Assembly (NCBI GenBank): GCA_004794785.1
Contig: SJOL01001836.1
Coordinates: 10,349-74,348 of the forward strand
Reading direction: 5' to 3'
DNA length: 64,000 nt
Source of the DNA: Opisthorchis felineus
Taxonomy: Eukaryota; Platyhelminthes; Trematoda; Opisthorchiida; Opisthorchiidae
Position numbers and translations under genes: made by a program. Positions 24,201 through 37,527 of this stretch are shown in pieces. Each line of letters opens with the position of its first letter. Position 1 is the stretch's first letter. A model generated the notes under the pieces. It was not told where the DNA came from. It saw nothing but the letters and a program-made list of their open reading frames with translations, and did not search any database.

Positions 24201-25154
24201 ACTTCTGCCTTATTCAAGACGACCTGGTTTTACACGGTGTCATTCAGTCAGGATTCACCGTTTGAATTTCCAATACTGTCAGTAATAACAGGCGATGAAC
24301 AATGAACCAAACTTGGTTCCAAACAGCTTGTTCAACTTCCGTTAAGATACCCGTTGGATGCCTGCTGTGGTTCACAACTAAGTAAAATAGCTTTACTGTG
24401 CTTCTCCTATCGAAAAGTCTATTGTTTTTCTGTCCACCACTCATTTTACCAAACCTCCCGGGTGTTCCAGTACACCAATGGCGTGGCATCCAACACAGCT
24501 CTCTCACTTTATGGTGACAAGTTCATAAACTGATGCCGGTGTACACTGCCAAATAGCGGTGAGAACGGCAAATCCACCTTATATGGATCAATGAATAATT
24601 TTACAAGGCACGAAGACCCATTCATGTACGATGTTTTCAAATAATCACACTATTCGGTACTTAGGCAGTTTGTTTATTGTGCACTCATACAACTGCCTTG
24701 ACAAACACTGAATGCACCCAGTTAGATCTGGATGTCCCGTTTTTCGATAAATTCGGAAGAATCAGTGGCCCGCAAATTTCCCACTCACAAAAACGAGTCC
24801 TTATATCAACTGCTGGTGGGCACTGGAGGAATTTGGGAGCCCGTATGCATATCACATAAGTGAAATCTAGTGGAAACAATTGTCGGTCATAGAGTTGATG
24901 CAATCGTCAATGCTCTTCCGTGCATTCCACACAGCCTCCATTTTCAGCTAATAAGTATCGAACCAAGAAGTCGTACAATGTACTCGGCAACAGTCGAATC
25001 CACCTATTTTATCATGAATCTGGTTCAACTTTTCGTAGCTGGCGATTGATTCGCATAATATTACCTTAACTACCCATAGATAAGTATCATGATATCATGC
25101 AAAACCGGAAGTTGGGACTTTGTGGCTTTCAACCTATGGTAAATGAAGACAGTC
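21251..25154. other. No gene identified
   Basis: Contains a perfect 18-base palindrome of C, T, A and G at 21282-21299 and open frames of chance length. A hydrophobic plus-strand stretch at 23030-23100 was considered but has no support beyond being open. Confidence 0.35.
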
Positions 25155-25305
25155 TGTGCTGAAAAGCCGAGAAGCACTATGCAGTTGTTTCATCCTCACG
25201 AAGGATCATCAGCAATACGCATCTCACGAAACTCCCGACAATTTCGAATCCGGAACCCCCGGCCAGTAGTTTGAACACTTCACTATTCGGCCACCAGCGG
25301 CTGAT
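25155..25305 (-). mobile_element. tRNA-derived SINE, family 2
   Basis: On the minus strand: GGTGGCCGAATAGTGAAGTG (25281-25300, A-box region), GGATTCGAAATT near 25240-25255 (B box), then a body ending in GTGCTTCTCGGCTTTTCAGC near 25160. The tail half recurs at 34820, 35381 and 55711. Confidence 0.6.
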
Positions 25306-28300
25306 CAGCAGTGTAATTACCTTGCACTTAGGCATGTAGCTTCTAGTTTGTGTGGAAATGTTTTGGGTCTTACTGTTCTCAAAAGTACTGTTTGCAGGTT
25401 GTGAGGGTCGCTTAGATAAAGGCCGTCGTAATCCGTTGTTGTTGTATATGGTCGAACTCAGTTGATCCTGTTCTTGTTTCTACGGTTTACGCGGATCAAG
25501 CTAGTTGGCGAGAGGAAATTGGTAAATTAGGTTCGGGCTTAAAGTTAGAAACAATTGTTTGAAATAGTCTGGACCCTATGTGAAGTAAATAAGTGAACGG
25601 CAATTGTGACTTCTTGTCATAATCTTATAGGGTTGACCAAAGCCAATTATTGAGGCTACTCGGATACACGTCAGCGAATTTTCAATATCTTATCGCATTT
25701 GTACGTATATTAGACACATACGAATTGAAATGGCTCTATGCGCGCTTAGGCAATTAATATTGGCTCAAATGGACCCTGAAGCGCGGCCTTTGAACCAATA
25801 TCCGGTTGAAGAGTATCATAAAACAGAAGTTCATTTCAGTATCACTTTAAGACTAACTCACTTTGCTGATCAATGACCTTACCTTTTTCCAAGAAAATCC
25901 TGGATGACCCTTAACATGTAGTATTTTAACCGACTCACCCACACTGATCAACACGGTTTACGAACTGGCCCCAGGGGGAACCGTCAGTTGAAGTTCTCTG
26001 AGTATAAGAAAAAAAGAGATCAAACTGCACCTAAGCCCGTTCATTTTTCCCTGTATTTCGTTGTCGATCATAAGAGTTTTTCTTGATCTATGCTCAACAC
26101 TAGTTTTAGCCTCACTAATCGGCTCTTCGTCCGCCTTGAAATTTGGTCATTTGACCAAAGGGATCTAAACTAAAGATTGCCCAACAATAAATTCGCCAGA
26201 TATTTTACGGACTTTTCTGAAATGGCGGTTTCTTGGTGGCATCCAGAATTTTCCGATCGATTGAATCATTCCCTACAAAGGACCCGAGGTAATCTGATCA
26301 GACCGTGTTTGGTCGCTCGCGTAGTCTGCTTCTCATCCACTCCGTTCTGGTAAGCACCCGTCTGCTGAATCCTAGTCGTAACTTTGGAACTTTTATCAAT
26401 ATGGATGCGTGTATGGTGGCGTACCAGTACATGATAGGGTGTGTTGGAGTGAACGTACGAAGCATGTACGCGAAGAACAATTTTGTTGAGACGAACTAGC
26501 GGTCCTCATGACAATGCTGAATCGTGTTCCTATTTCGAAGGGGCATTTCGGAGTAGTATGCAGACGTGTCAGATGTACAGAGTCATCTCAGCTTTTAGCT
26601 GGTAGGAAATGACCAATGGTCAAGGACTTAGGAGACACCTAAGAATAGAATAGAATAGAATAATTAATTCACACAGTACGCTTCTTAAATTTCCACACTT
26701 ATTCTTGTGGGTTGTAAGGACTGAAGACTTGACCCGTTTCCTTCTAGTCTCAAACTGAGCTTATGTTTGAGAAAGACAAAGATTGTCAGTGCTATGTGCT
26801 TCAAGATTTTTCTTCTCTTGGGCTAGAGATACTCCAACCGTTCTGTAGTAAACTGAGGATACTTCGCAGTTGGTATTTGAAAAATAATGCCAGTAGTGAA
26901 TGCCTCTGATAACCCACGTTCATGTACCACAAAGTATAATTTAAACGTCACATCCGAGTGACAACTCATCATTTCAAATGCTGTTAGCGCATAAGTTCAT
27001 GGAATTTACACCTTACTCTGTTAGCACATCGACAAGCGAAGCCCTTCGAAGGCTCTCGCTTTACTGCTTGCAGGGGATTGGTGCTTGCTAAAGGGAGGTG
27101 GGTTCAGGAAATTTCATTCTAGTTGCCTTTTCCAGACTAATTTCTCACTAGTCCACCAAACAACTGAACACTTTATTTGATGTCGAATGATAACCGCCCG
27201 AAAATCGCCATCCAACACCCTTCTAGGGTGTTTGTCCTGGCAAACCACGTTCTGTACTTCCTCTGTAATACCAGCTAACCCCAGTGTGTACCTTTGCGTC
27301 TGAACTAGAAACACTCCAGTATCTGAAGGTCGGTCCAACTAAGCCCCGAGACAGACTTTGCGTTGAAGGATCATTTGAAAAACAACAATCGAGTCTTTTT
27401 AGAATCTGAGTGATCCGTTAGACACCAGTAACCAACTGCATAAGCCATGTGCGTATTATCGGAGCTAATCAGCCAACATACATTTCATCAGTCGAACCGA
27501 TTTTCCAAGGCAACACGCAGCGCATGCACTCGGCTAATCAATGTCTTGGTAGACGAACCTTCCTCTCTTCTCCCACTAACACGCAAAATACGCGCATTTT
27601 ATCACCTGGAGCAAATTTAACGGGGTCACCCTCAGCTCACCTATTCGGCCCATTGATTGTAAGAAGGATGGACATCCTCTGAATACACACTACTCTGTGG
27701 GAGGAACACAGAAACTAGGTCACAAAGTCGCACGCAGTTCATACATGCATCCGCTCGGTTGTCTTAGATTTAAACAACCGTGCTCAGTGTACACACTTTA
27801 AGAGCTGTTTTTGCTGCTGCCTGATGCGAAGGCAACACTCAGTTCATGCACCCAGACAGATAATATCCCGTAGGTGAAGCACGCAAAATCCCCACAGTAT
27901 GGGTAGAGTCCGCTCCCGATCCGTACGCACATGGAATTAAGGTGAACTTTCCTCCAGAAATTCACAATTGATTTTATCGATTCATTGAGGGTCTGCTGCT
28001 CCGGAAAACTTTCAAATTATGGGCTTTAAGGCAACAGCACACGTCTGTCATTTGCTTCAATCGATCGTCTCCATCCAGGATACTGAGATTCCGAGTCCTG
28101 TCACCTTCCATTTGAGGTCAGATCATAGGTCGACCACCTGGGCACTTTGGATAGCGCCGTCACCTAATTGCATCGACTGACCTCGAGAGATGCGATCAAA
28201 AATGTATCACCTCTAACGTTACCCTTTCAAGGTTTGATGGTTGTTGTTTCCTACTAGCACTGGTTCATTGAAAAATGTGTGGCCGTCGGCTTATCCTATT

Positions 28301-29300
28301 TGAGCCTATATGATCCATTTAAAGTTTGCGCACTTCGAGCTCACCAGTTTGTTTGAGCAACACCTCTGTTAGACACGGAGGGTTCGTCAACATGGCTTTC
28401 ACGCCCTATTTTGTTGGTGACTGGACCTGCATCATGTCTGGTTGGTATCCGGCTGCTACATGACCCTGAATAGCAAGGCAAGAAAGTTCACCGCAACTTG
28501 TGCTGAAACTACTGGTTGACTCAAATGGTGCGCACACTTTGGTATATTAGGAAATCCGTAATTTACCAGTACTGGCTGTCTGGCGGAACTAGGTCGAGGA
28601 TCACTTCCAATGCAATCGTCACGATGTAAACAACCAGGTATACTTGCATACACTGTTGCTGTGTGAATGTGAGTGGCTTATGTGCATTTTTGGGGTAAAT
28701 TTTATATTGTACAGGAACCAGCCGATTAGCCCACCCAACCCAAAGGACAGGGCAAAACGACAAGTTTAGGCCCAACTCATTCATCCATTCAGCCGTCATT
28801 CTGAAGGCTAGACAACCTCGTCTTCTGATTCTTCCTCATGAAGACGAACAGATAGATGCTATCTATGCGCAGCCGATATCCCCGAAACAGCTCTATTAAG
28901 TTGTCCTAATTAGTTGTGTTTATCAGCACAATCTATATTTATCATTTACCTATCCCTCACGAGTAGCATGTTTCCACCTTGTTGAACCAGTTCCGTGCAC
29001 TTTTGCTTAGACATTTGTAAGTGTTTTGTGGTAAAGTTCCATCGAATCGCAACTGAAAGGTATGACCGTTTTGGATAATCGTCAAATGAGTATGTAAATG
29101 AATGTTGTTTACAGGGTCAATTCTTGTTGTGTTCTGCAACATTTTTGCATTGTAGGAGTTCCTCGGTTCCATCGGTTGCACAGAATTTCGGGAGGTTGTT
29201 TGTTAAAGGATATAAAATATCTATGACGATTGCTTTCGAAAGAAAAACAGGAAACTAGCAGGGATGTGTGACTAACTAAACAAGCATGCAATTCTCTCCA
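25306..29300. other. No gene identified; simple repeat at 26642
   Basis: A short AGAAT pentamer array lies at 26642-26663. Other short open frames are not distinguishable from chance. Confidence 0.35.
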
Positions 29301-29372
29301 TATAATTTTTATATATTAACATATTATTATTTTATATTAATTAATATATTATTATTATATATTAATTATAAG
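29301..29372. repeat. AT-rich low-complexity tract
   Basis: About 70 bases composed almost entirely of A and T with TATTAATTAATATATTATTA-type motifs. It stands out from surrounding sequence of roughly 40-45% GC. Confidence 0.8.
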
Positions 29373-31569
29373 CAATCATAGTCTTGGTAATAAGGTACTC
29401 TGCAGAGCTCCTGTCCTGATGAGGCGTGGTTTATTAGTATTAATATTACTAGTAGTGATAATCTTACAGAAGCGCTAAAACAACAGCATTAGGGAGCCCT
29501 TTTTAGAGCAGTGAAGTTTTAGTACGAAAACGATTGGGTCGCACCAATCGCATATCATCGATCAAATACCGTTTTTTTTCTTGAACAGTAAATATCCCCC
29601 GCAATCTATTCCAAGCAAAGCCTTGCTTCAATATGACCGATATTTCCGTTACCCAACTGCTGTAATGTCAAAATTATCTCTGAGATGCAAAGCCTTCCTA
29701 ATTCGACAAACATCGGACCTATTGTAGGCTTTCGGACAACAACCTACAGAGAAGCAGGCAAAAGGGCGACTAAAATTGACGCGCATTACTTATTCCCTAA
29801 TGTACTTAATCTACTACACATGTGTCACCAACAGCCTGATTCGATAGCTGCACAAACGTAACGAAGCTGGAGTCATTGAGCGGATAATCGCTATAAACGG
29901 AACATGGAAGTACGAACTACCTACCGGAAAATGTCGCACAACTCACTCCCCTTCGGTGGTCTCTCCCAGGTATTGTCTCATCGTAGGTGTAACAAATGTG
30001 TGTTTATGGCAGTCAGACGGCAAGTTAAGAACGGCCAGAAGTTCTTCCCCCCTGGTACCGCACGTTCGACGGTATCGTGATAAATCTGCCTCCAATACAA
30101 ACAATTCTCGACGCGACGAAATTCCCCCAATCAAATAAAAATAAACTGAAATGCCACCGTTGGAGATGCAAACATCCGCTGTGTCCATAAGGACCACCTT
30201 TGGGCATCACCAGATACATCTCTTTTTCGGATGTATTGTTCATTGGGTGCTTCGTACGAAAGAGCACTTTCTGCCAGCACGTAGGATGAAGTCTATTAAT
30301 TGGTTTTCCAGTGCTACCGTGACTGAAACCCAGTGCTATCGTGACCTCCGTATTTACTCAACTAGTTGTGATTTACGCATCTTTCAAATCTGAACCAGTT
30401 TGCAAGTATGTTACAACCGCCTCTCTTCGGTTGAGTTATTATCCTAGGATGTTGCAGCAAGGACTGTTCCCCGCCCTATTTTCTTTCGAGTAGTTATCCA
30501 TTTCTGTTGCAGTGAGATCTGTGATTTGCCACTCAAATAACGTTACGTTAGAGATTTACTTGAATAACCTGATTTTGCAGTGTTCCACACAACAAGTAAC
30601 AGTCAGTCCAGAACTTTAGTGGAGGCATAAAACTGTGTTCATTGGTTGAGTTTGCTGATGAGACAGGAAATACATGCCGATAAATGAGAGCTGGTCAAGT
30701 TCTGTTGTCGCTAAGTGCATTTCATCGACACACGCTTAATGTCGCATATGTCCAGTCAACCATAGCGAAACGTCGGCTACAGAATGTTGTTCGTCTTTAT
30801 TTCCCTTCCAGATAATTGGGTTACCCTCCCACTGTTCACAGCCTATGCATGCAACTCAGAGTGATTGTCGCTATCATCAGCATCGTCTGCTGATGAGATC
30901 TTAACAAGTAGCCATCCGGGGACAACTACCCCGCTGGGACCGAATGCGGTAAAAATGACACCACAGGTTTCCTGAGTCGCCATTGCTCCGTTGTGTGTAC
31001 GCTATGTGCCGGTGTCTAAAGTTCACCCCTTATGACTCCAATGTCCGCAGGAAAGACGGGCGAGTCCAGCTGATTAACCATAAGGCCAGGAATATCATTA
31101 TGAAGGGAAGGTGACAGAAGAGAGGAGTAAGAATCAGCATCCGATGGAAGCTCTCGATCTGGGCCCACTCTTGAGTCCCTAGAGTCTACTTCAGATCCTC
31201 ATATGTTTTTTTCGTCATACGGAGGGCTCTCGTGGGGTGCCTGCCAGCGTAGCGATAGGACTTGAATGCTGAATACTTTCAGCATTCAGTAACAAAAGAC
31301 AAGTGGATGAATTTCAACTGGACCGTTTAATGATTCGATTGGAATAAATTTGATGAGCACCAGTGTGAAGAACTGATAAGGCGTGTGCAAATGTCATCAC
31401 GAATTTACATGGAAATAATCAGTGGTCATGTATATTCTAAGTTGCATGCAAGCCTTCACGAGGAAAGGATGGGTAACCGGGTACCAACGGAGTCCAAATT
31501 TGCAAGTCATTAAAAAAGGTGGTGCCGCTGTTAAACCTGATCCTGAATGTGAGCTGGCTTAGGCAGTGC
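29373..31569. other. No gene identified; candidate minus-strand exon at 29947-30089
   Basis: Apart from the candidate exon (see findings) and an 11-base-arm hairpin at 31263-31288, nothing is recognised. Confidence 0.3.
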
Positions 31570-31602
31570 AAGTAGAGCAATCGTGATACGATTGCTCTAC
31601 TT
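31570..31602. other. Perfect 15-base-arm hairpin
   Basis: Arms 31570-31584 and 31588-31602 are exact reverse complements (AAGTAGAGCAATCGT and its complement) around a three-base GAT spacer. It could be the remnant of a MITE tip, a small RNA precursor or a replication-generated palindrome. Function unknown. Confidence 0.75.
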
Positions 31603-34600
31603 TCTTAACACAGAGCTCCGAGTTGCGTAAGTGAATTACAACGACGCCAGCGGTCAATGACTTTTTGCATATCCTACCCTGTAATCGATTTAGAATTACC
31701 GAGTAGAATACATTCACTTCTTTCGCAGGGTAACTTGTTTCAACCAAGCTTGCTGCGATAATGCATGATCTTTGTTCCACGGCCGTGCGTAGGGATTGCG
31801 TTCAAATATCCTGTCTGCAATTTATCCTATGATACTCAAAAGAACTATGCGAATGAGTACACACGAAGGCCCTGTTAGATTTTGGTAGTCTTCCAGCTAC
31901 AACCTGACGGCAAGGGTAGAACTGAAACACAGGCATAGATTAGCGATAGTACATGTAAATTCACCAAAATTCCTTGGCCCTCTCCCAGGCATGACCGAAA
32001 CCGAACCCTATTCAAAAGGAAGCGTGAGATATGCGCTCTTCTCCTCTGTGAAGGGCATCTTCAATTTTGGTTTCAATTATGAAATGTTGTGGATAGGACA
32101 CTTATGGTTAACATTTTTTCCGCACATTTTAGTTCCTCTTCATTGAAACATGTCTTCCTGGCCCGCCCGGTTAAACTTCTTATGAAGTGACTGCCTCCGT
32201 GTGAGAAAACTCTCTAACCGAGTATACTGCTCCAGGTTTTACTCCTGTATACTTTATGTTGAATATTTTCGACCTGTGTCTTAGACATACCCATTTCAAT
32301 GAAGTTTATCTGTGTGTGTGCTGCGTTATTGTGTTTAAGTTCCATGGTAAACTGGAATTTAGGATAAGCTATTTTGAAGGGCTGCAAGAAGGCAATGGAA
32401 TCACCAAATGGAATCACAAAAATTTCCTCTGGTTAGAAATGGTAGCGCATGAAATGTTCAAGTAAACAACTTAATGATCGGGTGGTAAGTTTACTCGTAA
32501 AGAAGCCTCAATGAAGGAAACTTGGCGGGGGTTCCATCACAAGATAATCTCCTGTCGGTACATTTCACTGGTAAAACCAACCAGGTTAACCTAAGTCAGA
32601 GTATTAGTAGTGCCTTGAAATCGGAAAGAGGGATGCCGATCTTTCCGCAGTACACTTGACTGCGAAACCGTTGAAGTTCCGTCACGCCACCCGAGACCTG
32701 TGTCCAGAAAAAGCTGACACGGCCTTCAACCGTGTGTTGACCCACATTCAAACAATACGGTCACGTCATCCGCCTTTCGTGCATGACTGCGTCCACTTAC
32801 CCTCGTTATTATCCGTTTCTCCTTGATGTCAGACATGTGACCTAGGACACTCGTGAGTGATATTCTAAATTTTTAATGATGGCCGTAACAGAAAGACTTG
32901 CTCCCAGAAAACGCCAATGAAGTACTACGGCATAATCATCTTCAAATGATGGACTGTCATAGTAAAATGCTACGTCAGAACTTGGGAAACGTAGTATGAG
33001 TGGCGAACGTCATGGAGTAGAAAAAACCTTACAAATTGTCTCGATGCCAATAGTTTTATCCTGCGCATTTCTACAGATAACTCCATCTGACATTCAATAT
33101 GCCAACTTAAGTGGCTTAGAATCATGTAGTTCAACAGAACAGAGACCACAGGGAACGACCTGACGAGTTTACCTTACAAGACTCACCGAGTGAAACCCAC
33201 CCTTTTGTGAAGGACTACCTGTAACATACACGAAAAAGTCACCATGCTAATCGTTAGGTCAACTCCTTTTCAAAGACTTTGAATAACACACGGCATCTAA
33301 TGAGGTGTGAGATAACCGTATTTCAGCCAAATCCTTTGTGTATTCCGGTTGTATACATTTTCGCCTTCTCGAAAGCTCGTGTTTACATGCATGTTCTCAC
33401 CAAACTGAGTGCTTTTCGTCTTGCCACTTGATTATTACACAACTGTTTGATTATTTTGGACAGGCACCCGCTAGCATTAAGTATTTAAACCATCGAATTA
33501 GGTCCTTTGCTGAGCATCTTTTGAGATATTCTAAATGAATGTTTAAACGCATGGCAGTACCAAGCAAAGTGGTAAGGCCCACTAAAGTCAGCCTGTAAAC
33601 CACATAGCCCATTCATCATTAATGGTAAGTCACAAATTCATGCACAAGATGCGTGGAAGATCTACAGGGATTTCTGAGCAAGCCCCAAAGAGGCTAGTTC
33701 GCAATTAGGAGTTTGAAATTTTCGTCCAGTACAATCGCTCGCTACTTGGTGGATTGCAACAAGTACAAACAACCAGGACAATTATTCAAAGTCATAGGCT
33801 GCCAGAACGACAACGGCCTATTTCGCTTCACTGAAACAGTGGTGATTCGATGCCACGAACCCAACTTGTGTGAACAAATGGAATTTTATGACTAGCCTTG
33901 TCTTGTCTTCGTGAGCCGGGCACTAGATCACGTTTATATCCCCAGTACATTTATTTAACCTGATCTGCGGTCCGATGATCTCCGCTCGCTATAGTGCCAG
34001 AAAAAACCTTTGGATGGATTTTGGGGGAAAGCTTTCGATAATCAGCCATGTGAGCACTATTTGTGGGTTTCATCCTCACTATTGCGTCACCATATCTTTG
34101 TTACGAACATACTGGTAATGTTTTGTGCTTCATGAATGCAACCATCGGCTGTCTCTTGGATTCACCCATGACAATTTTTCGGAAAATATCAAGGGCTAAC
34201 TTACTTACTCTGTGATTAAGTCTCTCCATTTGATGAATGCAGTCTTTTTTTCGCAACCTTTGCCTCAACAGAACTGACATTCATCAGTACCAATATTCTG
34301 AAGGCTTTGCCGATCTGCTTAAATCAAAGCTCCTAGTACGCCATTGCAAACACGAATGGTGCGCTCCGATAGCTCATCCGTTACTTGTATTTTGCTACCA
34401 TTTCACTTTTGGATGACACAATTGTCGGACAAGACGCCAGACCTGTCTCAGACTCAGTCTTAACTAAAACGCTGTGGAGCGAGCAAAGGCGCCAATGAAA
34501 GTTGCTGAGATGGTTGAGACAAGGCTCGGGCCACACCGTCGGACTCTGGGGCCCACTTTGATGTAACCACCAGCTTGACAACAAGAGTCTGCGTCGCTGT

Positions 34601-34819
34601 CTCACCAAGACGACCACGTCGCTCAGCACGGGAGGTAGTCTTCATGACATGGATTCATCGATCATACGGTACGAACTGACGTCACTCGAATAGCTCGGAA
34701 CAAACCTTCACCTTGATGGCTTAGTTACAATCTTGTTGAAAACAGTCAATGCATGGGTGCATGAATGAGTATATGGATGGATGAATGAAGTGAATTTATC
34801 ACTTATTGCGCGTCGTCCA
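31603..34819. other. No named gene; candidate minus-strand exon at 32291-32381
   Basis: One candidate exon with good splice ends is described in the findings. The stretch 34390-34660 is open in two minus-strand frames but is not recognised. Confidence 0.3.
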
Positions 34820-34960
34820 TTGCCGGAAAGCCGAGAGGCACTGTATAAATGTTTCATCCTTACGGAAATCACCAGCATTACACATCTAACGAGCCCTAAG
34901 AGTGATTGGAATCCGCAACATCCCTCTTAATAGCTGAAGACTAAGTCATGTGGCAATGAG
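34820..34960 (-). mobile_element. tRNA-derived SINE, family 2, diverged copy
   Basis: GGAAAGCCGAGAGGCACTGT at 34825 and TTTCATCCTTACGGAAATCA at 34852 match the tail half of the copy at 25155. The head is much diverged. It is preceded by an imperfect ATGA/ATGG array at 34749-34790. Confidence 0.5.
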
Positions 34961-35380
34961 TGGTTGATGAACGAGGTAATTAACTCGTACTTTGACAGGA
35001 TACATCGTCACTCATTCTTCAATCATGGAATCCACACCAGCTCCACGAATAAGAAACTTCCGAAAGAAAGTATCACCTGTCATGTGAACTGTACTTCCTT
35101 TGGCTATCATAAAAATACCGGGTCCTCGTATGATTGGTTTTGTGGTTTCATGTAATTTGTAATTTCAGTTACGTGACTCATCAACTTTCCCTTCCGTGAA
35201 GATAAAAACGAAGAATTTGCTTTTACGGGGGAGTAGCTCGACTGTCAGCTCCGTAGAGGAGCTGGTAAACGTATGGAATAGTTGTCCCTATGCTGTCACC
35301 ATACTCTGTGAATGCAAACGTACTGCTGGCACAATACTGACTTGTTGCTAGTGTGAGGAGATTTGGGAAGCCAATCTGTT

Positions 35381-35440
35381 CTGAAAAGCCTGGAAGCACT
35401 GTGGAGTTGTTTCGTCATAAGTGAAATCATACTGACTGTC
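35381..35440 (-). mobile_element. SINE family 2 tail fragment
   Basis: CTGAAAAGCCTGGAAGCACT followed by GGAGTTGTTTCGTCAT matches the tail of the 25155 copy. The tRNA-like head is absent, as expected for a 5'-truncated insertion. Confidence 0.5.
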
Positions 35441-37421
35441 ACATGCGTACGATTTATTCGGTAGCCTAACTTTCATTTATTCGATATTTAACTTGGTTGC
35501 TCATCCGCTATGCCCATTTTAGTGTGGTCATCATCTGAACTTTTGCCTGTTTCCCATACTAAGGTGGCATGTTTTTACTTAGGAAGCCTAGAAACCTTAC
35601 AGCTACAGGGTCGACTGGCCACTATTGACACGGCTAGTTGGGCTACATGCCTCATGCATAGTTGAAATGTGCCATGCCTAACGCATTACCATCATAAATA
35701 TGCCTGATAAATTATACCAATATACCCTAGTCCAAAGTTTAGCCACACCCACCCTCGCTCTTGAGAAAGACTTCTCTAATAATGGCACTACGGATCAGTG
35801 TACGGCACAGAATAATTGAGAAGACTTCAGCAATTACACACATTATCTGAGGGCTAGTTTGGCATCAGTCCCAGGAGTCATGACATTGTTATTTATACCA
35901 CTCCGTATGCATCATAAGAATTCTTCGTGCTTTTTAGGCTTTGACTCTGTGCCAATTAGCTTTCATTCAGTTCATCTGCAGCCTGAAGATGCTTTTTTTC
36001 TCATTGGTAGATCCAAAAAAATGTATTCTGGACTATAGGAGAAATGGATGATTGAAATAGGGTTTAGTCAGGTGGTTCTTCACATAGGGTTCAATTACGA
36101 AGTACCTGAAACAAACAGAACCTAATGCCAGAGCCTTGTCAGCCAGGTTAGTAACTGGTTGTACTTTCAGTAGGGAGTGAATTTTCCGTGAACCTGATAT
36201 AGAAGCAAAAAGAGTGGGACAGGGGCCGTAGGAACACAAGTAATTTGAACAAATAGGTGGTTTGGCATCATATCAGTTTGCTCTCAAGTTGGCCAAAAAA
36301 CCTGCCGTACACTTTGCAACACAAACCGTCTAATACTTACTGTCCATCCATGACGGGAGTGTATTGAAAACTCTGGATAAGTGTGGTCTGCCGACTGATC
36401 ATTATATAGTTGAAAGTGACTCTCTTTCCTAGTATTGATTGCCATAACTTCAGGCATCCATCCAAATTCTGTCTTTTCGGTGCGATATGCCACCCCAACG
36501 AAATTGTTGTCATCATTACGAAAATATCTTGCCGTGAGGATTCGAGTGTTGTCCGATTTGGGCAGGGCTTGATCTGAAATTCCAATGGAGGTGGATTTAG
36601 AGCTTTTAGGCAATCCAAAGCAACACAATGCCGCCAGACTTTTCTGTTTCGCATGACGACTTGAAAAATACTGCAGAACACTGAGGAGATACGCTAAGTT
36701 TCAGAAGAATTTATCATTAATTCTGAGGACCTACCCGATTGTTTGGGTTTGTTAGTACCAGTGTAGGGCAGAGGTGATGAGCTTGAGGACTTGCACTGGA
36801 AACAGCCGCTTGGAGAACGGCACTGTCGTCCGTGATACTGCTATTGGTCCCGATTTAATTGGGTCCGATTAAATGCAGGATGACTTCAGTACATGGCGGC
36901 CCAGAGACTGAACATGGACTCATACCCTGTCTGTTGGGAGGAGTTCTTGCTGAACTCACTTAAAAGCGGCTGTGGCAAGCGAGGCAGACCCCATGAATTT
37001 CCTGTTGCTCCCTCGACCTCGCATAATAGTTAAGGGGACAAAACACTGACTTCTGATTGGCACATGGTGTAGTTGGGATTTGCCTCATCCGACTTCACGT
37101 TGATACCTCTTTTGCGGGTGTGATTACTGTCACCATCTGTGGCATGTTCGGTGCCTAAGTCGACTGTCCGAATACTGGCAAAGACTCGCACCCCCATGGT
37201 GGACTTTGCGAGTCCTCTTAGGCCCTGAACCGTTAGCTCAGCTTCCCAGTCAATCAACCTGCAACTTGTGGTTTCTTACGCCTGTGCGAACGTACGCGCC
37301 TCCATCTGGCGCAAGCACCACAAAGCGGTAGGCTATAGATGCCTCTAGCCCCTCGGGTGTGTGGATTTCTGACAAACAAGTGCGAACATGGAGCTCAGTC
37401 CTTCCGCTTCTTGGGCACAGT
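35441..37421. other. No named gene; candidate minus-strand exon at 36341-36573
   Basis: The candidate is described in the findings. Nothing else is recognised. Confidence 0.3.
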
Positions 37422-37514
<93 letters not shown>

Positions 37515-37527
37515 GTCATCATCATCA
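37422..37527. repeat. ATC trinucleotide microsatellite, about 35 units
   Basis: A nearly pure ATC array of 106 bases with a single A-to-G change at 37515. Open frames through it are homopolymers of Ser, Ile or Met and are artefacts of the repeat. Confidence 0.97.

Noticed and set aside
34381..34660. Arg/Ser-rich overlapping minus-strand frames
   Set aside because: Open in two frames at once, no domain recognised, no support beyond being open.
36698..36770. Possible last exon of light-chain copy 1 (EEFI after a TTTCAG acceptor)
   Set aside because: Only two residues fit the family and the tail is too long and unlike known C-termini.
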